A stretch of 64,000 nucleotides of DNA from Schistosoma mansoni. Taxonomy: Eukaryota; Platyhelminthes; Trematoda; Strigeidida; Schistosomatidae. A program made the position numbers and the translations under genes. A model generated the notes under the pieces. The model had not been told where the DNA came from and made no database searches. It saw only the letters and a program-made list of their open reading frames with translations. Positions 1-10,960 of the stretch are shown here, one piece after another (the first letter of the stretch is position 1; each line of letters opens with the position of its first letter). The stretch is from assembly GCF_000237925.1 (NCBI RefSeq), contig NC_031500.1:10007753-10071752 (forward strand), read 5' to 3'.

Positions 1-384
1 AGAGTAATGATAGAAAAACCATACCCTTATATTTTAAAGCTCAATCGTCTTATAGAACACAACAAAGACCCATTCCCGACAACTATCACCAGACTGGTTC
101 AGTGAGTTTGTTGTCTCCATTGTATAAAGTTTTTAATAGGGAGGAACTGTCCAATCAACCGTTTGCATGTCCGTTTTGCACACCAATTATATGCTTCTAC
201 TTCCCAATTTGACATGATATCCGTTTTGTACACTAATTTCACATCACGCGGTTCCACTCAACAGGCAACATTCCACAAGTATACACGTTACGCCTACAAG
301 TATGTAAGTAGTACCAGATTTAAAGTACGATACAGAAATTCCCAAAATATCATCTACTGACTATGAATAGACCTATGGGATTTA
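1..384. other. AT-rich non-coding stretch, nothing recognised
   Basis: No ORF with family features and no repeat that I could match elsewhere in the window. The short ORF here (163-360) has no recognisable composition or motif. Confidence 0.4.
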
Positions 385-945
385 GACCTGACCGTTACTG
401 CTACCTTGACATGGTAACGGGCTTGCCTACGTGGTGGACCGACAGATCTATACTGGCTGGAACAATCATTCCTCAAGGTTCTACTATGCCGTGCAGGTTT
501 TTTGAAGAGCGGTCAGACTGAAACCGGCAAACCCAAGGTCTGAGGACGAAATATTATTACTGACTTTACAGAGGTGTGGCGGTAGTGAGGTGTTTCCTTC
601 AGACGATCAGCACAACAGGGATGCTGCCTTTCGACAAGGAAGGGTGAGACTAGAAAATTTCAGTCTTAAAAATGCACATGTCGCTTTATCCTATGGATAT
701 CCGTTCTCAGCGGTAGGGTCCTGACAATATGGAGCTAACACGAAAATTATTCACGAAAAGGTCATGTGTGGCCAGCCTCATGTAGTCGTCCCTTGGGCAC
801 TGTGATTACGCTCACAGATCACTAGAACCAACCTTAACACCGTTTTCTTTTCGAGTAACTCTAGAAGAATTCTTCCATGGTGTGAGCAACCGGGGAGCGA
901 TAACCACCCTCATACTTCTAACAGTACTCAAGATTGACTGTAGGA
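385..945 (-). repeat. Unclassified interspersed repeat R1, old copy
   Basis: Read on the minus strand this stretch matches 63226-63767. Shared landmarks include TCTTGAG near one end, GGTATGAGGG/AGTATGAGGG, a TGCCCAAGGGA-type block, GGATATCC, and the shared end AACGGTC. The two copies are clearly diverged, so the family is not a recent assembly duplicate. No reverse transcriptase or transposase motif is visible, and its class is unknown. Confidence 0.6.
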
Positions 946-1039
946 TCTAGGCCTAGGCCGGTATTGATGCGCTTATCCATACTACTAGAATGATAAAATG
1001 AATCTAATATTGTGTACTTACCATGATGTAACTTGCTAA

Positions 1040-2060
1040 ACTACAAGGTCTCACACGGAAGTCGCATCACTGTCTACACTGACCCACCCTACATGATGTC
1101 TTCCTGAAGAACATATTCAGACTAGGGATGGAATAATATACTTAATATAAAGAATGAGAGGACAACGCTTGCATGACTAAAACATACAGCCTCGGCTGAG
1201 TGTTCTGTCCTCAACTTTTCTTGAAATGTTTAGCGTTTAATGTGTCTCTTTGGTTATTATATGTTCTGATTGAAGGATCATATGTTTAGGAACCGATGCT
1301 ATTGCTGGCTAATAATTAGAGACAGATGACCGTGTACGGATGTGTGGGCACTATACGCATAAAACATGTCACAATGTCAAATGAAATTGAACATGTCATG
1401 GATACTCAGTGTTCGACAACTCTACTGTCCGAAATCTATTGTTACATGATGGTCCCAAAGCCAATCAAACCACAAGTCATGGATCATGGGATGAGATTAT
1501 AGGCTTGAACATGGAGCACGAAACCTATGGTGGATCGGATGTACCAATACCAAGACAGCGATAAAGTTGTTGCATAAAGTATAGAGGCTGTTGAGGTATG
1601 GTTTACTTTGGTATTAGTACATTTATCTTTGCTACCATAATAATAAACCTAATCTCCAAATCGTAGATTTGTCATAACATGATACCTCATCTATGGGATC
1701 TTACATGGAAGTCACATCATTGTCTACACTGACTAGTCCTACATGACAATCAGCAATATGATGTTTAGCACTTGGGAAGAACACATTTTGGGTGGTATAG
1801 AGTAATATGTTTAATATAAGATATAATAGGTTATACAGTGACCAAGTCTGAAAGGCTGAGCCAAGCCATGCCGACTCGAATCCATTCCTCCCGCGTTCAC
1901 CATTTTTAACTTGCTCTTAGAGTTAAATGTCGAATATGGATTTTCCCAGTTATATCATGTTCAGCTTTAAGGATTGTGTAGTTAGAACTAATGCCACTAC
2001 AATGCTGTGTATAATATATAGTTATATGAATACATAAAACATATGGAACATTGCTTAAAT
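1040..2060. repeat. Pair of diverged direct repeats (about 350 bp each)
   Basis: 1040-1375 and 1690-2060 share blocks in the same order: GTCTACACTGAC, CCTACATGA, GAAGAACA, a shared AATAATAT(A/G) motif, then ACATAAAACAT-like ends. Divergence is high with many indels. The class is unknown. They may be two fossil copies of one element or the two ends of one old element. Confidence 0.4.
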
Positions 2061-4059
2061 TGGCTGTAGGTAGCTTGTTCTGGTTTTTGGTCTCGTAACC
2101 CACAGTTCTAAGTGGTCAACAATTTCAAATACGATTTGTATAATCCAAGATAATACACATCCGAAATAATCACTGATGGAAATGCCAATAAGACATGTAA
2201 ACGTAAATAGCAGTTGTATTAGACGTCTTTCAACAGAGAGGCTGACTAAAGACGAACGAGGAGCGTGTAGATGGGTGTCGAGTCGCGATTGAATATGATC
2301 ATCACTACATGAAGATTACGTGCCAGGTATGGACGTGGACAACTCAGTAGGTCAAAAACCAGAAGGCTGCTAATGGTTGCAATAAGATATATTTGTTGGC
2401 GATCCCGTGGTGTTGAAAGAATACCGAGACGCGCCAAAGTTTACTGGCGGAACTGCCGAGCTTAAGCAAGTTCATGCAAGGTCACACGCCACGAAAGGAA
2501 TAGTCTTCGGTACAGTTAAACAAACAAGTACAGTAAAACAATCACTGGTACAATTGGTTATAAGAATAATTGTTTCCATTATACCAATCGCGTTTTCGTC
2601 ATAAAAGTAGGTCACTACAAGCGTATGGGGAGTAGTGTGTTTATGAACGATAATCAGTAGGTCATGCAAATTGAGAATGAAACGGTGAGAGTAAGTCCTA
2701 GGTAAATTTGAACAAAAATTTTACAGTCGATAACAGTACCTGCACAAATTACGTGAAATTATGAAAAACGTGAATAATGGCAAAAATTGTTTACAAAATA
2801 AGTCTGTGCTAACCGTCTCTACAAACCTAAGTCGACTAGTTGTCATAAATGATACTCAGAACGGTCCACTCAATCGAAACAGATTTGTTTCTGATAGTGG
2901 ATCCAGAACATTGAGCTAGAGATATGTTCAGTAAAACTATTAAGGTTAGCATCAGTGTCGAAGAATATGGCATTTAACCTACATATGTTAAGTCCGAATA
3001 ATTGTATGCTCATTTTGGAATACGATATCTAACTGAGCGTGTGACTGCCAAATGAATTAATCCAATTCTGCTGGTCAACTTTTACCCAACTTTGTGATGA
3101 ATTCGAATGCCTTACATGTGAATCCTCCCAATCTCTCTTTGTTCGTTTAACTCTCTACCTATCTATCTAGTCACCACATTTTACTACTTTATTGATGCAC
3201 AAATGCTTGAGATATGCTGACTTATTGATACTCTGGACGGTTTGTAATCATTTTCAATACAATGAAGATTAAACGACACCAATTCGGTCCCGGGTTTATT
3301 TCACTCCAATACACTTGTAGGATATTCTACTACCTGTGTTATGTGTAATGTAATGCAATTGCTGTTAATTCTAAGTTCCAGCATCAATATAAATCCAATT
3401 CATTTACGAAGAGATTTGATCTTGACCTTAATCCAATACTGTCATTATTCTAGTTCACTTGTGTCCATTTATTCCAATTATACTTTGATTGTTTATTACT
3501 ACTGTACATGCTAATGAATTAAATCACTTAATTATATAATTAATACCATGTGCATTCTAGTTCTTACTTCATTCACTTCTCATTGATCATCGAGTAAAAA
3601 GATAACGAATATATCAAAAGTCTAACAAAGTTCTTAATTTTGGGGATTTATTTACCATTACGCAATTATCGTTCGATACGACTATGGGATTTTTCACGGT
3701 TTAAACAGAAATCTGGATTTTTGAACTCAGTAATATGTCTGCAACTAATATTCACTGGATATATACCAGGATTTGTATTGGAGTCCATTTTTACGTTGTC
3801 TAGGATAAGCTCATTAGTTTTAAGATTAACAGTAGGAGCCGGAAAGAATTAATTCGTAACCTCGAAATATGACCTGATTTTTTGGAATCCAAGGCAATCA
3901 TCTGACTACAGTGAAATAGAGTCCCCTGATTTAATTTTTTGGGCGGATGTTCCAACTTTTTATTTTAAAAGTCAGGTGTTAAATATTTTGATGATACATA
4001 TATTTTGAGGCATCTGAAATAAAATGAATTTCAGTTGTAATGTTAGTGAAGGTTTATCT
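2061..4059. other. Non-coding, nothing recognised
   Basis: Only short ORFs without family features. No clear match to the repeat families seen elsewhere in the window. Confidence 0.35.
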
Positions 4060-4290
4060 TTTCCCTATGTCGATGTTAAGTACTTGAACTAGTCAATCTT
4101 TATTGGTAAATCTACATTCTGAACTGATTGTCTTGATATTCCCATTTAGTCTTAAGCTTTTGTTGAAGCTATACAATATCTAACAGTGGAATCAGAAACA
4201 TATTTTCTCTCTTGTTTGGAACTCGTCAGTTAGATGCACCTATAATCAAGTGTTGATGTTCACGCTGAAACTTGAACCCGTTGAATAAGT
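4060..4290 (-). repeat. Degenerate hammerhead SINE, family A
   Basis: On the minus strand the order GTTCACGCTGA, then a remnant of CTGACGAGTTCC, then CAGTGGAATC, then a tail remnant follows family A. The ribozyme core is eroded. It is an old copy. Confidence 0.4.
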
Positions 4291-5741
4291 TAAGAATTAT
4301 CTTGACCCTATAACTTAGGAGATGACTTATTAGAATTCAAAGAAAAAAGGACTTGATTACAGTCCTAATGTGAATAACAACACTGGCGGGTCCTGAATAG
4401 AACACAACATGGTCTCCAAATTCCACCCCTAGCCATATACACCAAATATACTAATTACTAATCAATCTCCCTGTAGGGCCAGTAAAATGTCACTGAACCC
4501 TAGCCAAATCATCCAGCAGTTGGGTCACTAAATATCGAACGGATCATCGATTTCCGTCAAGGTCAAGAACAATCAACGCGCATCAGTTAATCATACGCCA
4601 TGGACTGGCCTATGCGACAGTGGTTCTACTTCGCTTGTATCTACTTTAACTAATATATTCCTGTAATAACGTCCTTTGTGTTGTACAGTCTTCAGAGCAT
4701 CCATGGTCCTTTGATACGTCGATGGGGCAAGCCACGTAAGGTGCTGGTCGCGAGGTGTGACTTCGAAGTTAGCTTGTTCGTTACACCGTTCCCGTCTTAC
4801 TCGACTACGCCTCCAATCATTCGACATAGATCATCAACGTTGATGGTCTACATCCCTTAAATATATACAATGAACGGAAATTTTTCCTTCAAGAGAATCA
4901 TAAATTTGTTTATTTCTTTACAGAAGAATAAATTTTTGAGATGACAAAATAGATTTTAATGATGTTGTTCTTTTTTTTTTTTTTCTGGTTACATCATCAT
5001 TGGTTTGACAAAGATATTTTTATCATGTCATAATATTTTTAAGTTCATTGAAGAGAATAATAAAATGACTTCTTGGAACCAAATAAGTCAACCTTAATGA
5101 ATATTTTTTTGACAAAATAAATTATTATGGTCATTCACGTGTACTGAAAGGAAGGGGTTCCATTGTGGATGAATAAGGGGGAGATAGTCAGAAAGTGATA
5201 GAAAGAAAACAGAGAATCGTACATCCATTTTAATGTACACATGTCATGTAACTACACGTGTTTATCTATTTCTCTTCATTGTATACTAACATTCTAAACA
5301 TTAAATAGGGATAGTAATAATAATAATATCTTATGATTACGTAATCACTATTCATTGCATGTCTAAAGTGATTACTTCTCCCTTCTTTATTTGATCAGTT
5401 CATTTTGAATGTTGCCAGTAAAAAAACAAAAACAAACAAAAACATCTTTTTAATCTTATGGATTAAAAGTAAAGTCAAGTATTTATAATTTAATTCTTAA
5501 TTATATAACAGGATTGATTGATATAATTAATAAAGAAATGGATGAGTTGAAGTGAAGTTTTATGATTTCTGTCAAGTAGACTTTACTGGAAGATTTTAGT
5601 AAGAATTATTATTGATCACGTGTTATCAGTATGGCATTTTGTGGAGACTGTAGAATTTTCATGGTTAAAATGATGAAGTAATCTTAGCTGGCGTATCACT
5701 GATAATCAGGAAGTACTGCACAGTATAATACTTATTTTTAT
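4291..5741. other. Non-coding; GC-richer island at 4400-4860
   Basis: 4400-4860 is less AT-rich than its surroundings and keeps two overlapping short ORFs (4591-4827 minus, 4678-4860 plus). Neither resembles a known domain, so it is probably an unrecognised repeat. The remainder is AT-rich with homopolymer T runs and AAT runs. Confidence 0.35.
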
Positions 5742-6266
5742 TTATTTATTTAAACACAGAAATATTGGTACAAAGGAGCACCAGATACATATGCCCCACA
5801 CAAATCAAATGAGATTTGTGTGAGGGCGACGATACTGCCCGAGTGCTCAAACTGAAGCAAGTGGTTTTCTTAGGGGGCCACATCTGGAACCTTCTACCTA
5901 AAGATGTGATCCACAAGGTAGTGGAGCATCGTAAGGAGATGCAGTCCCATGGTAGCCGGTAACCAAAGATTGATTCATACGCCATTTGTTCCCTCAGGAT
6001 GCTGGAGCCCATGTACACTATTGGATTGGAATCAGGGGTTTCCAACTCCCCTAGGTGGACTCGCCTTGTCCACCAACCCGGTTAAGGCGCCGGACATTCG
6101 CTTTTTGTCCTCTCAATTTCGTAAACAACACCCCCGCCACGAGAGGGCAGTGAGTAGGACTTCCCTGACAGAGGCTATGTACGCGTGGCCATATGAGATC
6201 ATTTGGAGAGGTAGAGAGGACTCTCCACACTCTCAGCCGTACCAGGGCATTTGGGGGCCAGTATAA
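5742..6266 (+). repeat. Unclassified interspersed repeat R2, longest copy
   Basis: About 525 bp. Starts with TTTATTTAAACACA and includes ATTGGTACAAAGG, GGTTTTCTTAGGGGG, GTCCCATGGTAGCCGGT and CATACGCCATTTGTTCCCTC, and ends near AGGGCATTTGGGGGCC. Related sequence lies at 32330-32645 and 36541-36785 (plus) and 48147-48600 (minus). Short ORFs on both strands are repeat ORFs with no domain. The class is unknown. Confidence 0.65.
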
Positions 6267-6279
6267 TACTCTTCAGTAG

Positions 6280-6395
6280 TGAATATTCATCATAGGGGAT
6301 CGAACCTAGAGCCATTGATCTTGGAGTGAATGCCTAACTTCTAGACCACTAAGCCGGAATCTGACAGTGTACATGTCAAACTTCATCTGCTAACT
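6280..6395 (-). repeat. Hammerhead SINE family B fragment
   Basis: The minus strand keeps the tRNA-like part: GGCTTAGTGGTCTAGAAGTT (A box) and GGTTCGATCC (B box). The ribozyme part is a remnant only. Confidence 0.5.
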
Positions 6396-6409
6396 AGTGT
6401 TTAGCATCA

Positions 6410-6690
6410 AAATATTATTCCTAGAGTTCTTCTGGGAAGCCGTGACCATTTCCGTTCAACTATTTCGGTGTTGGACACTTATCAATCTCAGGCAATGCGA
6501 AGCGGTGGTGCAATATTGTGAATTAATTAAAGTAAAACATGTGTACAATCAGATGTTGGTCCAATGGTCTAAAGGTCAAGCGTTCATGACAAGGCTCGAT
6601 TCCCTATAGTTTGATCGTGGATGTAGACTGATGAGTAGTTCCATGCTAGAATGAAACAACTCCTCAGTGCTCCCTGTTATTTCTAGAAGG
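6410..6690 (+). repeat. Degenerate hammerhead SINE, family B
   Basis: Shows the 5' segment (GAAGCCGTGACC), a tRNA-like segment (TGGTCTAAAGGTCAAGCG and GGCTCGATTCC), then a hammerhead remnant CTGATGAG followed by GAATGAAAC. The copy is diverged. Confidence 0.5.
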
Positions 6691-7252
6691 GAATGATATA
6701 AATATATGATTATTGACTTTGAATAATTGCTATTGTGAAGAGAGAGACAGATTTAGTTAATAATGAACAACAACTCTGCAAACTATCTCTCCTAATATCT
6801 AATTCTTCAACATGGAATTAAGATTTGTTTAGATATATATGTTGCATCATTAAATCTAAATGCTCATTGCGTACTTAACAGGAAATGGGTAACATTATAA
6901 ATACTGTATAGAGAGTTATAAGATACAGAAAAGCATTTGGAATAGAAAAGATAAGTAAACGTAATTAACATAATGTAAGTGATTATATAATTTACTTACT
7001 CTCAAGCCTAATCATTGACATACCTTATCATGGTAAGTTATTTGAAGTAGATGATTTGATTGGGAAACTTACACACTATCTCTCTAGATAGCATTATCAA
7101 TGCTTTTTTGAATGAAATAGGCACTAACTATGTTATCTAGAATAATAATAAAATCACAACAGTTGAAGGATTCCTAGCTCCCAAAGCCAGGGAGCAACAC
7201 ACAAAAAGTAAGTCATTACGTCTATTTTCAATGAATATTACAGTGATATTAT

Positions 7253-7545
7253 TGTCGAGACCATAATTTATGAACGAATCAATCATGTATAAGATAACAG
7301 ATCTCGGATTTTGGCACGAAATTCACTCATCTATTTGGTTAAATAGATTTTTGGCATTATAGGTAGTGTCTGTTCGTAATGAAACCTCTAAATCTAATTC
7401 CTAACCTTAACTGTCAATTGTAAATCATAATTCTTAATTCTTCACACTGGTTTATAATCTTCATTTGGTCTTAGTTATTAGGTGGAGACTTTCAAGGTCA
7501 GTTTAGCGTCGTCCGAAGGTCGTCCATAAATGATATTCTCACCAT
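7253..7545 (+). mobile_element. MITE-like element with terminal inverted repeats (family R5)
   Basis: About 290 bp. The left end GAGACCATAATTTATGAACG and the right end CGTCCATAAATGATATTCTC are imperfect inverted copies of each other. An inverted relative lies at 60305-60585 and keeps the same ends (GACTATAATTTATGGA and TCCATAAATTACAGTC). No coding capacity. Size and inverted ends suggest a non-autonomous DNA transposon. The superfamily is not identified because target duplications could not be settled. Confidence 0.5.
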
Positions 7546-7918
7546 ATTATTTATTGATAATCATGATACAAAATCTTTTCGAATATTCACCTAACCGGGA
7601 AAACGAAAAAGCAATTTAACATTCAACAGTAGTTACATTCAATAGATTGTTATTATAATATTTACAAAAATTATTCATTTATTTTTTGTACAATCATCAT
7701 CACAAAAAGGAAGGAAAAAAAAACGGATTTCGGTGATGAAATAATCTCCAACCAACATGACAATTGACAATTAAAAAGGTTATCCGGTCAACACTACATT
7801 AGTATTATTATTAAAGTTATCTGGACAACATAGTAGTAACTGTTGAATGATGATAGTGATCTGTATCCGTGGAAAGTTTAAATAATACTGTTTACATTTC
7901 ACCGGGATTCTTGTTGAA

Positions 7919-8011
7919 TTATTGAATTATAATTGGTTGATTGATTGATTGATTTGAATGTGGAGATTTATTTAATAAATCAATTAGGGATATGATGTAA
8001 TCACGTGCACG
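7919..8011 (-). CDS. bHLH transcription factor, exon 2 (helix 2 and C-terminus)
   Basis: Last exon of the bHLH gene whose first exon is 10068-10265. The minus-strand acceptor is TTTCTTTTCAG at 8012, and the exon opens in frame (phase 0) as RARDYIISLIDLLNK. This is helix 2 of a bHLH domain and continues directly from KLSKIETLR at the end of exon 1. The remaining 16 residues are Ser/Asn/Gln/Ile-rich and end at a TAA at 7919. The family usually has R/F/L-A-x-x-Y-I at this point, which fits. There is no sign of a further exon, although a downstream splice cannot be excluded. Confidence 0.8.
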   Translation of the reverse strand, partial: RARDYIISLIDLLNKSPHSNQSINQPIIIQ

Positions 8012-10067
8012 CTGAAAAGAAATTAAAGGATTAAGATCGTTTATTTGGGGAGGAGGGGGGTTGTAGCGATTTATTTCCAATATGTTAGTTGTATTTACCA
8101 CAAATTTATTTTAGTTCAGATAGTAGTAGGAACCAATGTTAGTGAGAAGTCACATGCTAGGACGAAAAAGGTGTTCAGGACCTGTTTGTTTTTAGTGGCA
8201 TCGCGAATGAGATCAGTCCGTCCAAAATAAACCGTATAAATGGAAATTAACAGGCATCAGCAAACTGAATTTAGACTGTACCTTAAATCATATTTTAATA
8301 GAATTCTTTGGTTTGTTATTACAAATCAACGAAAATTTCATTTAGACATTCATACCCTGAGTTATCCATAAACAAGGCAATATACAGTTCGTTAATCTCT
8401 GGGTCTAGTTTTAAAGTGCTGGTGAAATTCTATAGATCAAGTTGCAATAAGCCCACTAGCCTAAGTCACTTAACATTTCATCTCAAAATGTGAAGGTGGA
8501 TGCCTCTGGTTCGATTCCACAGTTAGCGTTAGTCCCCTTTTAATCGTATCTTCATCTTGCTGACAAGTGATAAGTAGCATTTGTTACATTGCCTAAACAC
8601 TGTAGGTTCGAGCCTTCTTAGGGTTATGGGTGCATATGGCTGAACAGTCGTACACCAAACAAAAAATTCTCCAGTAATCCCTGATTTTCAGCGGTTTCTT
8701 AGCTAAAATCAGCCCGTAACGTATAATGTCTTCAAAGTGAATTATCCTTAAAAACATCTTCCTTTAAAAATATGCATTTTTAATTAAGAATACTGATGCG
8801 TTAATCAGTCTGTTATGTTCCGATAACAATAGTGAATAGTAACTTTGGGATCCATTTATGAACCAATATTATGCATATATTTTTTATCGTATAATCACTA
8901 AGTAACTAAACTATTCATATTCATGTTCCCCTTATCATGAGCTTTATTTCGAACTATAAACTATTGTTATATGATTTACCATTCATGGATTACACCCAGT
9001 CTATTGATTACTGTTCCCCTTATTCACAGCCACATTTGGTTAAATCTTGTACACATGTTATTTTCTATTTTATGGTACGATGTGGTCAGTTTGATTGGTA
9101 TATAAACTCAGTATGTTTGAAATACAACAATTCATACCGCAGAGGCTGTTCTGGACTCAACTAGCTGGGCTAAGCAGAAGCAGGACCGATAAGTACTCTA
9201 GACTGCTCGTACGGTTTTCGTGTGTCACTGTTCCAATCGACAATTCGCTGCTCTCTGATTGGCAGTCATATCACGTCATACTTTAACAAGGGCATCCACT
9301 TGGATACAAGTTATAACACAGTCTTTCAATAAATACTATATATTTGGTTTCATCTCATCATTAAAACTATTATAAGTTTTTTTTCTACCGCCACTATTTA
9401 GGAATTTCTAATTATTTGACATCAATGTTAGATGAGATATACATGGTTAGCCTAATATTATATGCGAACTGTACTACTTATCATTTCGATGAAACTTTAA
9501 AAGAACTCCCAGCGAATTCATGAATTATTGAGAATTGTTCTTTTAAAGATAACTTATCAGTGAAGATAGCCTTAATTTTAATTAAACTAAGTATTTTAGT
9601 CAGTACTGTGAAAATTGCAATGGCGATATAGAGCCAGGAATGTCATCTACATTGGGTTTGTGAAGTTTGTTGTAATTACTGCTTGTCAGATTCCGATTTC
9701 AATGATTTATGAACTACTATGATACAGTAAACTGTCTATTTACACGGCGTTAGCTATCACGAGGCAGGAGGAATGTATGACTTTTAGATACTTTCATGAA
9801 TGTTGTTAACAATCCAACAAGCCAGGGGCTATCGTGTTGCGGCATATAAGTGGATAAAGCTACAGCGTTTGAAGCGAATGGTACTGGATTCAAGTCGTAG
9901 AGTGAACATCAACTCTGGGTTACAGGCATATCCAGCTGACGAGTCCTAAGATCAGACAAAACAAGCGTTCTGAATTTCACTTCTAGCCATCATTCATTTT
10001 CGCTTGCGCATTTATAATAAAACAGAATAGTAAATATTTCAGTGATTAAAATAAATTTTCGACTTAC
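8012..10067 (-). other. Intron of the bHLH gene
   Basis: A 2,056-bp intron with donor AGG|GTAAGT at 10068/10067 and acceptor TTTCAG at 8012, phase 0, interrupting the domain between loop and helix 2. It contains a degenerate family A SINE near the donor. The rest is AT-rich with no recognised repeat. A weak pattern around 8400-8480, also seen near 14725, may be another old repeat. Confidence 0.7.
9820..9997 (+). repeat. Degenerate hammerhead SINE, family A
   Basis: Lies inside the bHLH intron. It keeps GTTTGAAGCGAA, a B-box remnant GGATTCAAGTC, AACATCAACTCT and CATATCCAGCTGACGAGTCC. The ribozyme continues to ACAAAAC where GACGAAAC is expected, so the GAAA core is damaged. Confidence 0.65.
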
Positions 10068-10265
10068 CCTTAATGTTTCAATTTTACTAAGTTTTATTGA
10101 TTCACAAGAAGAATGAGGTAAAATAATTCTAAGCTGTTCTAATGCATTATTCAATGCATGCATTCTAGCACGTTCTCGTCGATTGGCTTTTAATCTTTTT
10201 AATTTGCTTACTGAATATTGACATTTCAATTGAATATTATATTCTTCAATTGATTTGTAAAACAT
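10068..10265 (-). CDS. bHLH transcription factor (neurogenin/NeuroD/Atonal type), exon 1
   Basis: First coding exon of a nuclear DNA-binding protein, probably of the proneural class that forms bHLH dimers on E-boxes (CANNTG). Start ATG at 10265 is directly preceded by an in-frame TAA, which fixes it. Residues about 21-50 carry the basic region and helix 1 (KANRRERARMHALNNALEQL) with the E-box-contacting Glu-Arg pair at 31-32. A short loop (HSSCES) leads to KLSKIETLR, which is hallmark text for the neurogenin/NeuroD branch. The exon ends at AGG|GTAAGT, and joining it to 7919-8011 completes helix 2. The full protein is 96 residues, so it is almost all domain, much shorter than the 200-350 residues usual for the family. 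Paralogue assignment within the Atonal superfamily is uncertain. Confidence 0.85.
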
Positions 10266-10584
10266 TTAAATTCCTCCACACAAAATAAATCTACGGTGAA
10301 TGCAGTTCTTCGGGCTGGGGATACAGGAAACAGTGAATTTGTTTAATTTATTCAATGTTCCAATCAAATGAAATTAATATCAGAATGAAAGGGTTGGTTT
10401 TTAACTAAGCAGTTATTTGGATCCAGTGATCATTGATTGTGAGTACGAACTATGGAAAAGTTATCTACGGGACTGAAATAGTTGCCTATTACCCTCTACC
10501 CATAGTTTTATACAGTGATTTCCTTAGCAATCTCTCAAAAAATTTAACTTTACATGCAAAATAATTCTCTACACAATTTTCTAT

Positions 10585-10960
10585 TGATAATGATGATGTG
10601 CTCACTAGTGACTAGCTTCAAGATGGGGGTTCTATTGAGAAGCTGTGACCAGTGGAGTCCAGTTCGTGTCGAGTGTGAGACAGTTATTTACCTCAGACAA
10701 TGGATGAAGTGTTGCGCAAGACCATGAATCGATCGGAATTAGGCATTAAAACCGTTGTATATTGGCTGAGGGGTTTATAGGTTTAGCATTCGCGCGCGAG
10801 ACAGAGGGTCCTGAGTTCGAGGTTGTGGATATACACTACTGAAGAGTCCCATATCGGGACGAAACGTTCATTCAGTGCTTCTGGGTTGTTAATGGTGGTC
10901 TAGCTAAGATCAATTCGTGAACTCAACTTTGAAAATAGTACAATCCCCACAAATCTACGT
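10585..10960 (+). repeat. Hammerhead SINE family B, near full length
   Basis: Shows the 5' segment (CTCACTAGTGACTAGCTTCA, GAAGCTGTGACCAGTGGAGT), tRNA-like segment (GGTTTAGCATTCGCGCGCGA; GAGTTCGAGG), hammerhead, and 3' tail (GGTGGTCTAGCT and CAATCCCCACAAA). Moderately diverged, but the ribozyme core is kept. Confidence 0.75.
10833..10879 (+). ncRNA. Hammerhead ribozyme motif in SINE B
   Basis: Core CTGAAGA at 10839-10845, stem II GTCCC/GGGAC around a short loop, GAAA at 10861-10864, an NUH-type site near 10870-10873, and stem I closed by CACT/AGTG. Stem III is weak and one stem I pair is lost, so self-cleavage may be reduced. Confidence 0.6.

Noticed and set aside
5949-6266. 105-aa ORF
   Set aside because: It lies on repeat R2 and is not kept open in the other copies.
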